In this document: piece after piece, positions 48,726 to 59,800 of the stretch | How positions within the stretch are numbered: the first letter of the stretch is position 1 | Layout: the number at the start of each line of letters is the position of its first letter | From: Chlorella sp. KRBP | Lineage: Eukaryota > Chlorophyta > Trebouxiophyceae > Chlorellales > Chlorellaceae | Length of the DNA stretch: 64,000 nt | Assembly (NCBI GenBank): GCA_004335735.1 | Contig: QAXK01000153.1 | Span: 32,186-96,185, forward strand | Direction: 5' to 3' | The notes under the pieces: generated by a model | Database searches by the model: none | The model's input: only the letters and a program-made list of their open reading frames with translations | What the model was told of the DNA's origin: nothing | Made by a program: the position numbers and the translations under genes

Positions 48726-51700
48726 TCACGCTTCACGGCTGCTGCAAGAGGACAGCAACTCATGCACGCGCTGCAAGGCCACCGACAGCGCACTTGGGTC
48801 GCCGCCCGCATGAGCCGGCGGCAGGCGCGCGCGCACGCCGTCCCCCAGCCACGCGCACAGGCGCCGCAAGTCGTCCCTGGCTTGACCCTCAGCAGGCGCA
48901 GCGTCCCACGCGCTGCGAAGAGCCTCCGCCAGCTGCACCAAGGCTTGCGCAGCCGCCAGGACCACCTGCTGCTCGCTCCCACCCTGGGGCTGCACCGGCT
49001 GTGGCGTGGGACCCGGCAAGGAGGCCAGCAAGGCCTCCGCCGCTAGCCTGAGGGTGGTGACGCAGCTGCTGGAGGTTGCCGCTGCCTGCACCCACTGGGC
49101 GGAGCTGTCGCCTTCCCGCATGAGCTCCAGCACACGGCCCAGTGCGGCCCAACACGCCTGCTGCGTCTGTGGTGAGAAAGATGCGCACTCGCACACTGCC
49201 GCCAGCACTGATGCAGGAGGAGCAGGAGGAGGGTGTGGCTGGTCTGTGCCAGTGCTGTGTTGAGCGGAAGGAGAGGTCGACAGCAGCAGCTGCGTGGTGC
49301 TGACGCTTGCTGTGCCCACGGCCAGGCACGCACACCTGAGGGCCAGGTGCGTGGCCAGGTGCGCCTGCTGGTGCTGGTGCTGCTGGGATGCAGCGTTGTC
49401 ACCACCCAGCACGATGAGCTGGGCTAGCAGCGAGGCTAGCTCAGCACCTGCCTCCTCCTCCTCCTCCTTGTGCTGTGGATGTTGCTGCGTGCCGCCATGC
49501 TGCTGCTGCTGCTGCTGCAGGGCTAGGAGGTAGTGTTCCAGGCACAGCAGCAGCAGCACCCGCGTGCGCGCCTGGGCCTGCATGGTGGGCAGAGTGTACC
49601 GTACCGCACGCACCACCAGGCCCAGGGACGACGTGCTGACCACACCCTGCTCCTTCACCTCCTGCTGATGCGCTGGTGCTTCCCTGTTGTGCTGCTTGTG
49701 GGCGAGGCACGTCACGACCCTGCCCAGGACGGCGCAGGACAGGGACGGGTGCGGCCACAGCTCAGGCCGGCACGCCTGCAGCATCAGGGGTGCCTGGTTC
49801 ACCACCAGCGCCCTGCTGCCCGGCAGGCCTGCTGCCTCCGCCAGCGCACCCAGCGGGCCCGCCTCATGCTCCTCATGCTGCTGCCGCCCTTGCTGCGCCT
49901 GTATTGTTGATGGTGTGCTGCTGGCGGTGTCGAGCAGCACCAGGGTGTCAAGGTCCGTGGCGTGGGCGTGGGTGGTCAGGTGGAGAGCAGCCACCGTCAG
50001 CCTGCATGGTGTTTGCGCACGACGCTATGTTGTGTTTCGGTGTCGAGCAGGTGCAAAGGCTATAGAACCGTGGCCCCCAGCACTACATCGCCTGCACAGC
50101 ACGCGCCCTCACCCGCACCACCACCTGCACCCACCTGCACAAGAGCTCTGGATGCTCGGCCCACAGTCCCGCCCCTTGCAACCCTTCTCCGCCCCCTCCA
50201 TCACCCTGCAGCTGGTCTCCTTGCCCTCCTCCTCCCCCAGCGCGTGCCAGGGCCACCAGGTAGCGCCCCGCCGCCCCCCGCAGGCGCGTGTCGCCCGTGT
50301 GCATGACGCAGGGCCCGCCGCCGCCCGACCTGGAGCTGTCCAGTACGCCACACAGCTGCACCACGCACGGCTGCAGGGCCGAGGCAGGCTGCTGGGTGGC
50401 GCCCCTGAGTGCAGGTGAGCACGGAGCAGGGCACCACGCACTTGGCATTCTCACGTTCTCCTGATAGAAACACTGGGGACCTGTTCCAAGACGCAAGCCT
50501 CCCTGTATCCTCACCTGAGCAGTGCCGCCAGCAGGTCCAGCATGCCCGCCTGCACGGGCGTGTCCGCACTCGAGTCCTCCAGGCGCGCCAGCAGGGGCTC
50601 CGCCAGCAGGGGCGGGGGCAGGCAGGCGGCCAGCAGGCTCATGCACTCCTGGGCCAGGGCGCACACCTCAGGGTCGGGCATGGCCCTGGAGCAACAAGAC
50701 GAGGGTAAGCGAGCACGCACAGGGTGAGGCAGCGTTGTTGGTCAGCGGTGGTGGCTCACGCTACCTGGCCCCTGCTGATGGCAGCCACACTGACGGCGCA
50801 GGCGGGGTGTGAAAGAGCAGGTGCTGACAGTGCCCACCAGGGCTTGCCTGGCCGCGCGTGCGTGCGTGGGAGACCGCTGGCTCACCTGCAGAGCGCTGGC
50901 ACCAGCTTGTTGACGTGCTGGTGGGCGGCGTCGCGCGCCAACGCCAGCATGGTGCGCAGGAGCGTGGCGGCGGAACGCCGCGAGTCCGCCTGCAGCAAGC
51001 AAGCAAGCGCGAGGGTGGACAGGTGAGCGAGCGGCACCCACACGGTCGAAGCGCTGCAGCAACCCACCCCTTTCGGCCTGCCGAGTGTTGTGGCGCCAGC
51101 CCTCCGACGACGCACTCCCCGCACCTGCCAGGCGAACATTTCGCTGAGCAGCGCGTGCAGCGAGCGGCCGAACTGCGCTTGCACCACGCGAGTGGACCCC
51201 AGACCCCAGTGCCGAGACAGCGCGGCAGGCAGCTGCGGCCCGGCGTCCTGCCTCCGTCTCCTCGTGCGAACGGGCGGGCGGGCCGCCTGGACGCCGGTCG
51301 ACACCTGGCCTGCGCAACACGCGGGTTCCGTCGAACGCGGAGATGCGTTCCCCTGGCGCCGCGAACCCGCTAGGTGCACGGGCCCGACCTCGGCATTTCA
51401 CCGCACCTGCCGTCAGGGCCAGGGGCGCTGCACCGCCACTCGCACTCGCCGCCGCCTGCTGCGGCGCCTGCGCCAGCGCGTCGGCCCAGCCCAGTCCCTG
51501 CGCCTCCTTGGGGAGGTATGCCGTGACCTCCGCCAGCTCCTTTGCGTGCTCCTGCTCGTGCGCGCGGCCCAGGGCCTCGAGCGCGCGCACCGCCTCGTCC
51601 ACCACGGCGGGCGCCTCGTCCGTCAGCGCAGAGAGCAGGTAGGGCAGCAGGCGAGGCTCGTGGTCGATGCGCTCGCGCAGGTTGAGAAGCCAGTCCGACA

Positions 51701-53681
51701 GCGTACGCACCCACTCGAGCCGGACCTGCGTGTGTGTTCGTCGGACGATGCGGGTAGCCGTGGGCACTGCTGCTTTACCGCCGCCGCTGTGGCGCTTGTG
51801 ACAGCTGCCAGATGCCTGCTACACAGGCCAGATGGACGCCCCACCACAAGCCTGCCGCCAAAGACGAAGGGACGCACCAATGGGTGCGGGTCAGTGGATA
51901 GCTTGCCGGCAAAGTTGACCTTGAGGTCGTCCCCGTAGAATGCGGCCACAGGCACCACGTTAGGGTCACGCCACGCAATCATCTCCAGGATCATCTCGTG
52001 GGCGGACTGCAGCAACACGGGGCACGCACGCGCACCACAATGTGAGCCACCTGCGTGCACTAGGCATGAATGGTGCGGGGTGCTCGGTGACAGACACCAC
52101 TCTAGGTAGCATCCCCCTCGCCACATGCACGCCGCATCGCACCTGGTGCATGGTTGCGCGCAGGGCCTGCAGGGCGGCGATGCGCACACGGTGCCTCTTA
52201 TGCGTCGTGAGCGGCAGCGTGGACGCCACCAGCTGCTTGCTTACGCTTGACAGACGCAGCCCCAGCACGCCTGCAGCAGCCACGACCGCACCATGCACGC
52301 AACACACACGCACTCAAACAGGCCCCCTGGGGAAAGGCGGCCCTGCACGGCCCTGCTCCCGTACGCGTCCCTCGCCCCTCCTCCCCTGCTGTGCGCCCGC
52401 ACGCCCGCACCCACCGTTGAGCTGCACCAGCGCGTCGCACGCCACCACGTTGATGTCGTGGAATGGGTCGTCCAGCAGCTGCTCCACCAGGGCCACTACC
52501 TCCCCGGCATAGGCGGCCAGCGCACGCGCCCCCAGGGAGATGAGCAGCAGCACCAGGCGCGCCAGCAGCAGCCGCACCTCCTCTGATGGCTCAGGAAGGG
52601 ACGAGGCGCTCCCAGCGGCACTGGACCCACCGCCCGGTGCCCCGACCTGCACATGCCAGGGCACCACACGCGCAGCAACACCACGTGGACAAGCCATCGC
52701 CAGCCCATGTTGGTCATGCCGTGGGCACGTGATGTGCTGCCCTTGGTCAATGATGGTGCCCTGCTGCATCATCCGACGGTGTCGTTGCTGGTGCCTGAGG
52801 TCGTGGCTGCCCTGACTGATGGGGTGGTGGGATGAGCACTCATCCCTTCCCACAGCACCGTCCCCCCTCACCTGTCGCTGCCTGGCGATGATGCGCTCCT
52901 CAAGCACGGGCACCGAGTAGGGCAGCAGCGGCAGCACGGACCCAGGACACGCCTGTGTGCACACACGGCAAGCACGCACACCGCAGGTTGAGCACTCAGT
53001 GTGCGTGCCCCGTCCATCACCACCCAGCGCCCGTCTGCACACCGCTGCACCTGCATGGCCAGCAAAAAGGTGCCCACGCAGGCCTCCCGGCACGCCTGGC
53101 TGGAGTCGTCGAAGCGCCGCAGCAGCGTCTTGCCCATGGACGTCTCCAGCAGGTCACCCAGCAGCTCCAAGGAGGAGGAGGACACTGCAGGTGGCGCTGC
53201 AAGACCGCGTGGGACGGGCGCAAGTGCACCGTCTGAGGGGCTGCTCCTGCTGGTGAGGTACTCGACGACTTCCTGCGCACATGCAGCAGCAGCAGCGTGC
53301 AGCAGCAAGCGTGCTGGGCTGCACGGCACGCACACAACACACGCACGACAGATCAGAGGCTCTAAGAGCAGAAAGACGCGCCTTGAGCCCCGTGCAGGCC
53401 TTGATGCGCACTGCGGACGACTCGGCCTTGAGCCCCTCGACCAGGCGCGAGGTGTGCTGGCGCAGGGTCTCGTCGCTCTCCTGCCAGGCGGGGACCTGCT
53501 GCTCCTGCTCAGCCGCTGGTGCTGCAATTGCGGCTGCGGGGACCACATGTCGCGCCTTCGTCGCCAGTGCGCCATTGGTCGCTGCCTGCAGCACGCCCGC
53601 GGCCGCCTGGGTGGTCGAGGGGGTGGCGCTCGTCTTGGCCTTGAGCTGCGCCCAGAAGGCGTCCACCTTGCCGCTCATCAC
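48726..53681 (-). CDS. DNAAF5: Dynein axonemal assembly factor 5 (HEATR2-like HEAT-repeat protein)
   Basis: HEAT/ARM-repeat protein of roughly 1,100 residues in about a dozen exons, from ATG 53681 (MSGKVDAFWAQLK) to TGA 48726. The diagnostic stretch lies at ~52,200-51,450: HRVRIAALQALRATMH, then FAGKLSTDPHPLVRLEWVRT, LSDWLLNLRERIDHEPRLL, PYLLSALTDEAP, VRALEALGRAHEQEHAKEL. This parallels the DNAAF5 series 'HWKVRVAAIEA...VRRAVASVVGxWLLxLRDR...LxPLLLSSLxDExPEVR...WEQVGLQW.KE'. DNAAF5 is a cytoplasmic factor needed to preassemble outer and inner dynein arms before transport into the cilium. The C-terminal exon (49994-48726, 422 codons) is long, Gln/Ala-rich and poorly conserved. The first intron seems to use a GC donor (AAG|GCGCGT, ~53,370). 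Exon limits at 51,060-51,400 are the least certain. Confidence 0.75.
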
Positions 53682-53919
53682 GCTTACAATGCCTTACAGC
53701 GTCACCCCACTCATGCATTAGCCCACAGCGTTCACCGTGTTCATTGATAGCGACGGGCGCCCGTGACCCGTGACCGCGTCCACCCCAAAATGTCAATGAA
53801 AAGCACCACGAGCACACGCAGCTCCGTGCGGGGGGCGTGCCTTATTGCCCTGCGTGCCAGCTGCGTGCCAAAATCGCCATATCGCCGAGCGCCAGCGCAG
53901 GAGGTGGACCGGCGGCCTC
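53682..53919 (-). terminator. 3' UTR of the SBPase-like gene with two TGTAA poly(A) motifs
   Basis: On the minus strand TGTAA, the usual green-algal poly(A) signal, occurs twice (53698-53694 and 53688-53684), about 225 bases after the SBPase stop and just before the DNAAF5 start codon at 53681. If used, the SBPase transcript would end at or slightly inside the DNAAF5 5' region, so the two same-strand genes are packed end to start. Confidence 0.45.
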
Positions 53920-55832
53920 TCACCCGCTGGACTTGGACGCCAGCATGGCCGGCAGGCTCTCATTCACAAGCTCCGTGGAGCCCAGCACGATGGGTGAGCG
54001 GTGCGTCATGCTGGTGAGGGTCACGTCCAGGATGCCTTGCGAACCGTCGCTCGTGGCGCCACCCGCCGCCTGCAAGACACACCACACAGCGCCACACCAT
54101 GACTGGGTCCATGCAACATGGGCCAACATCCTCCATCGTTCAATGGCACCTCACAGCACTATGCTCACCTCAACCACGAGTGCCAAGGGCGCACACTCAA
54201 AGACCATGCGCAGCTTGGCCGGTGCCGACGCTGACGACGGGTTGACAAACACACCTCCGCCCTGCAGCAACAGGTGGGTGGTGTCAGTGGCACACACGCC
54301 TTGAGTGTGTGCCTGGCCCTGTCCCCGTCCGCATGCCTGACCCTGTCCCCGCCCATGAGCCCCCACCCACAGCAGCGTGTGTGCGTGCTTGGCGCACCTT
54401 GGCGAGCATGTGGTGCACGTCTGGCACCATGCCTCCTGTGTAGCGCAGTGTGAAGCCCCGGTCCATCCACGCGTCCACCAGCTGACGGTACACCTTGTTT
54501 TGCGCACAACTGCAACAACAGGGGAGGAAAGGGACCAGGTACGCCTTTGCAGCTGTGGTGCAGGCACCTCAACCGCCCACCCACAGCCATCAAAGCTGCA
54601 GGTGCATCCCAGGGCCACCACTCACCACCGGATGTTGGCGGGCGCGAACACTGCCTTGGTGGGGGCCAGGCGGATGGCTGCCTGCTGCGGCGCGCTGGGG
54701 CTGGGGCTGGACGCTGACGCCTCAGATGCCTGTTGGTCGCCATTGCTGGCGGCCAGGGAAGCAGGAGGAGGAGGGGCGGGGCCTGCCATGAGCTTCCACT
54801 CTCCGTGGCTGGTGAGGATCCATTGCTGCACCACCAGGGATGAGGGGTCAGCACCACTTCCCACTCCTCCCGCTGGAGGACAGGCCCACACCAGCAGCGT
54901 GCGGGGCCCGTAGACTGCGTACGCTGCCGCCACCTGTTCCCTTCCCCGCCGCCCCACCACTCCGTTGCCCGGCCACACGCCAAAGATGGTGCCCACTGAA
55001 AAGTTGGCGCCCACGATGGACGAGCCATCCAGGGGGTCAAACACCACCTGGGTGATGAGCAAGCAATAAAAGCGGGACAAACTTTGTGTTTGGGTTCCAC
55101 AAGGTGCATGAGCGCTGTTGGTGGTGTTGCTGCTGGGTGGGGCGCTGGGTCGGCAGCCGCTCACCGTGAAGGTGCCATCACCCTGGTGGGGCATTTGCCT
55201 GAGCTCGGGCTGCTCCTCGCTGCTGGCGGCACAGCAGGCTGAGCAGCTGGCTAGCCGCTCAAAGATCAACTCGTCCACGGCGCAGTCCACCTGCACACGC
55301 AGCGCGAGCGAGCGCACCCCGCACAGTTAGAGTACGTCGCGCAGCATGGATGCACAGCACATGAGCAGCAGGGGTCCTATGTGCTGTCAGGGGAGCTCCT
55401 GCATGCTGAGTTTGCTGCGCGTGCTGGCGCGCTCACCGCCAGCTGCTTGTCGCCGAACGTGTTGGTCGCCCCGCTCTGCAGCACCTCGCCCGCATCGCCC
55501 TGGTGCTCCCTCAGGATGCCCTGCAGGGTCAAGCACACGCACAGGCAGGCTCATGCGCCTCTGCGCTCAGGAGGCCGAGCTCAACCATCGGCGGCTGGGC
55601 AACCAGCGCCATCCGAAGCTGTGCGCCTTAGCCACGCCCGTGCCTCATCCACTGCAGCACACGCTCGCCTCTCCCGTGCGCTCCCTGGGCGGCGCGCTGC
55701 TCTCGCGCCTCGAGCTTCTCCTTCCCCAGGGCGGCCACTCACGGAGATTTCAGCCACCGTGGAGGCGATGCACCCCAGCACATTCGCGAGTTGTGGATCC
55801 CGCTGCTGCTGCAGCCAGGACTGCATCGCCAT
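53920..55832 (-). CDS. Sedoheptulose-1,7-bisphosphatase family enzyme, no evident transit peptide
   Basis: About 390 residues in seven exons (first four: 55832-55743, 55520-55437, 55290-55165, 55047 to about 54628; the last ends at TGA 53920). SBPase hallmarks in order: NTFGDKQLAVD, EQPELRQM, FDPLDGSSIVGANFSVGTIF (Mg/phosphate site, closer to SBPase 'FDPLDGSSIVDTNF' than to FBPase), GVWPGN, YGPRT, RGFTLRYTGGMVPDVHHML, KLRMVFECAPLALVVE, ATSDGSQGILDV. The enzyme removes the C1 phosphate of sedoheptulose-1,7-bisphosphate in the Calvin cycle. Oddities: translation from ATG 55832 (MAMQSWLQQQ) leaves no chloroplast transit peptide. Where plant SBPase has the redox loop CGGTAC there is QSGATN, without cysteines. 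A ~35-residue Ser/Ala insertion sits before FAPANIRW. A cytosolic, non-thioredoxin-regulated isoform is the likely reading. Confidence 0.87.
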
Positions 55833-55906
55833 CGCGCTGATTGCTCCGCGCGCACACCAGGGCTCCTCGCGCTCAGCTCGCAAGAGACACACTGGCAATT
55901 GGAGCG
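55833..55906. promoter_or_regulatory. 74-bp gap between divergent SBPase-like and ubiquitin-fold genes
   Basis: The two start codons face away from each other with only 74 bp between them. Both transcripts must start within or beyond this gap, so promoters probably overlap the neighbouring first exons, or one gene has an unseen upstream exon. No core element was recognised. Confidence 0.4.
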
Positions 55907-56680
55907 ATGCAGAAGGCTGCACTGGTCGCTGGAGTTGAGCTGCTCCTTGGGTCCTTGGCTGCTGCGATTCGCCGATTTGGAGGCCCTCGCATGCTCCTCC
56001 GGGAGCAGAGCACACAGAACTTCAATCCAGCAGCAATGGGAGCCCCTAGTGCCAGCGCAGGTAAGCATGAGCTGAGGTGCAGCAGGGGCGGTGCCGGCAC
56101 GCCAGCACGCGACCTCGCCCCATCCAACTGCCCCTGACGCGCAGGCGAGGGGCAGCAGAGCAAGATCCAGCTGTTCGTGTCGGTGCGCAAGGGCAGCGAG
56201 TGGCCACCCAGGGTCGTGGATGTGAGGTGCGCCGCAGACGAGCCCAGGGTTGCCTGCCCCGTCCCAGACGCGGTGTGGCCCCACCGCACGAACCCCGGTG
56301 CCTTCCTGCAGGATGGGCTACGACAGCACGCTGGGCGATTTGCGCCAAGCCGTGGCCGCCAAGCTGAGCATGCCGCCCGGCGACCTCCAGCTGTGGCGAC
56401 ATAAGGAGGAGCTCAGGCCCGAGCTGCACGACCACAGGTTGGTGCGCATTGTCATCGCCATATTGCAGCGACTGATGATGTTACCGGTATTCTCAGTGCA
56501 ACCGACTCGGTGGAGCGCATTTGCGCGTGCGACGTGTGCGCGCGCAGGACCATGCTGGAGCTGGACGTGCACACGGGCTTTGGGTGGGGCGCCTGGGACC
56601 TCAGCGTCCCTCCTGCGTACTGGCCTCCTGCCAAGCCATCCAGCGATGAGCCTGACGCACCACTGGTGCTGGACTGCTGA
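55907..56680 (+). CDS. Small protein with a ubiquitin-like fold
   Basis: 164 residues in four exons (55907-56060, 56145-56226, 56312-56437, 56548-56680; 495 nt, in phase). Residues 1-50 have a hydrophobic stretch (VAGVELLLGSLAAAI) that could be a signal anchor or amphipathic helix. Residues ~60-135 follow the beta-grasp order of ubiquitin: a strand IQLFVSV, a strand VVDVRMGYDSTLGDL, helix RQAVAAKLSMPPGDLQLW, then the HKEELRPELHDHRTML segment, as in 'I..L...ig..l..q.L...g..L.d...l'. There is no C-terminal Gly-Gly; the tail is PPAYWPPAKPSSDEPDAP and ends LDC. Processing and conjugation are therefore unlikely; it looks like a stand-alone ubiquitin-like domain protein. Family and function are not recognised beyond the fold. 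Confidence 0.7.
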
Positions 56681-56814
56681 GCGGTGGATCGATCATCACA
56701 TGAGGCTGAACATTGCAAAGGCATCAAATCACGATCACAGCACGACGTGCAAGTTGGAAGAATCTTCGTCCGTGAATAATAGCGAGATATTTGTCCGGAA
56801 GGCGTCCGTGGCAG

Positions 56815-56866
56815 TGACTTCAGGCGGCAAAGACGCGCTCTGACTTCAGGCGGCAAAGACGCGCTC
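56815..56866. repeat. 26-bp perfect tandem duplication over the stop of the kinase-PP2C gene
   Basis: Units 56815-56840 and 56841-56866 are identical. On the minus strand each contains the codons for the C-terminal residues and the TGA stop; the inner copy is translated and stops at 56846, the outer copy lies in the 3' UTR. A length that is not a multiple of three suggests a recent slippage event. Confidence 0.85.
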
Positions 56867-59800
56867 CAGGGAGGTCACGGGCTGCAGGAACACCACCATG
56901 GCCGTCACGTTGTCAGTTGAGCCTGCACATGAGCAGCAATTCACACGTTGCTGCATCAGCTTACGGCACCATCACCAGCGCCCGGCAGCAGCCCACCCTC
57001 TGCGCCCGCACCTGCGTCCAGCGCCTCTGCCACCAGGCGTCGCGCCGTCATGCCCGGTTGCTTAACCGTGTCTGCCACCAGCCGCGCCACCCCCGCGTCC
57101 GCCACCACGTCCCACAGCCCATCACTGCCTAGCACCAGCCACCCGTGCCGTGCCGTGAGCGCCACCTGGGTCACCTCGGGCTCACTCGTCAAGCCAGTGC
57201 CTTGCGGCTGTTTGCTTGCAGGTGGAGCGTGGGACGGCAGGGGGCTGGGGCGCAGGTCCTTGGCGTCATAGTCACCGATGCTGCGGCTCACCTGCACAGC
57301 GCACGGCACATGGCACATGGCCTCACAGCACAAGCGCAAGTACGTGACCGCCCGCAGCCAGCCCCATGTTGAGGCCATGCCCCAGCAATGCCCCCCCCCA
57401 CACACACACACCTGCAGGCCGCAGCCCGGCAGCCGCCACCCGCCGCCGTTGCCGTGCCACACCGGGTGCCTGGCCCCCTGCGCCCTCAACCGCACGCGCT
57501 CGCTCACGCTGGACGCCACGTGCGCGCGCGTCAAGGCCACCGTCGCCGCCTCCCCTTGCAGCTCCTCCCCTTCCACTCGCCCGCACGCAGCACCCTGGGT
57601 CACTTGCCGTTGACCCGCAGCCACCAGGGTGGAGGCGGGCAGCGTGCCCAGCACGGCGCGGCCATCCCCCACGTTGGCCACCGTGAGCAGCCCCCCTGCC
57701 ACCAGGGCCAGGGTGGCCGTGCTCCCAGGGAACTGGCGCGTGACGGCGGGAGGGGCGGGCAGGGAGAGGGCCGAGTGGCTGTGCGGGAGGGTGCCTGCAG
57801 GGTGCGCCTGGGGGGCTGTCAGGGTGCCCGTGGAGCCGTGGTGGTGGTGCTGGTGGTGCAGGTTGGGTGCGGGTGAGGTGCCTTGCTGCTGCAGGGCGGC
57901 GGCACGACGCTCAGCCTCCCACCGGGGATAGTACACCTCTGCAGCGCGTCAAGGTGGGTGGGCACACATCACATCATGAGCTCTGCATGCTCTTTCAACC
58001 TCCTATGCATGTGCCCTGGAGCACGTTAGAGTGCGTCCGACATCGAGCACTTCAGCCAAGCAGCACACAATGCAAGCTCACCTTGTTCCAGCGCCAGCAT
58101 GGCCGCCCTCACTCCCTGGGCCAGGCACGCCCTCAGCACCTCCCCGCCAAGCACACCCTGCCCAGGCTGCCGCCCCCCCTGCTGCTGCTGCCGCTCGTGC
58201 TGCAGCTCTGCCGCAAGGTGCAGGTGCACCCGCCGACCCACCTCACGCTGCAGCAGCGCCGGCAGCTCACGAGCGCACGCCTCGGCCGCCGCCGCGCCCC
58301 TGTGGCCGTCAAACACGGCAAACAGCGCGCAGGGGCTACGCTGCAGCTGCTGGCGCACGCCCGCCCACGCCGCCACCACCTGCTGCTGCTGCTGCTCGCC
58401 TTGCCCTGCTGGCGCCTCCAGGGGGCCGGGTGGCTGGGCGGGAAGGAGGGTCCAGGCAGGCAGGAGGATGTGGCGGTCCTCCCACGTGTCCCGGCCCCCC
58501 ATGGCCTCCACCACACCCGCCGACACCACGCTCCCACTACCACCGCCACCGCCGCCGTTCACTTGCGCGTCAAGCACTGGCAGTGCTGCTGGTGGTGGTG
58601 GTGCAGAAGCGGCGCAGTCCCAGTGCCACACGCCCGCTGACCGCAGCTGAGCCAGCCAGGCCTCAAGCTCCACATCCTCCTCCCCGTCCGCCACCGCCGC
58701 CCCGCCCGCCTGCGCCTGGTGCCCTCCCGCTGCCGCTGCCACCGCTGGCCCCTGTCCCCCCACCTCGGCCACATCCAGCATCACAACGTCACCGTCGCCC
58801 TGCTGGAGCTGCAGCGCCACCCCGCCACCATTCTCATCACCACCTTGGGCGTGCTGCTGCCCTACCTGCTGCTGCTGGACCCGTTGTTGCTGCTGCTGCT
58901 GCTGCCTCCATGCGGGCAGCACCGCACACTGCAGGTGCAGCAGCTGCTCCAGCACCTGTGCGGCCGTGGGGCGCGCCAGGCAGTCAGGCGCCCAGGCAGC
59001 TTCCAGCAGCTCACACCACCCAGGGGGGAAGGGGCGCTGAGGCAGGCGTGGACGCAAGTGCTCACCCGCCACCGCTGCCGCCAGCTGCTGCCTGCACGGG
59101 GGGACACACATGGCAGCAGGGGGCTTGGCGTTAAGGAAGGAACAGGATGTGGGGCATGCCGTGCGTGGTGATGCTGCTAGCAGCGAGATGGACAGGCCTC
59201 TGGCTGCCTGTCAGGTCGTACAGGCGTGCTGCCTGCCAGATGAAGGGACTAAGGCGAGGTGTGCACCCACCGTAGCCCTGAGCCCCAAGCCTGAGCCCAG
59301 CCCACCCGCCCGCACCCCTACCTGGTGTATCCGTGGTCCAGCACCGTGTGCAGGCCAGGAGGCCCATCGCGCGTGCAGTCAGAGTAGGGCCGCGTCCACG
59401 TCGTCAGCTGCACACACGCCAACACGCACACACACGCACGCACACACGGGCAAAGCTGTGCCTGAGCGTCCTGGCCTAGGAAAGCCTCGCCGGCCCCCCC
59501 TGTGCGGGGTGACAGCAAGTGCGTATGCTGCTGTGCCCCCTGTGTGCCTGTTGCCCAGCCCCCCCTGTGTGCCTCTTGCCCAGCCCCCAAACTGTGCCCA
59601 GCTGACCTCACCTCGTTGAGCGTGACGGCGAGCGCAAACACGTCGCTTGCCGTGCTGTGCGGCGCGCTGTGCATGAGCAGCTCGGGACCACAGTATTCCT
59701 GTGTGCCCACCATGTCGGCCTTGTGGAACCCGCCCGTGGGGCGCGCCAGGCGCCGCGCTGCCGTGCCACCGCCGCCCGCCTGCACGGCTGCCTTGACCTC

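Noticed and set aside
58031..59134. 367-codon plus-strand frame rich in Pro/Ala
   Set aside because: Antisense of the kinase-PP2C exon that carries RDTWEDR and VFDGHRG.
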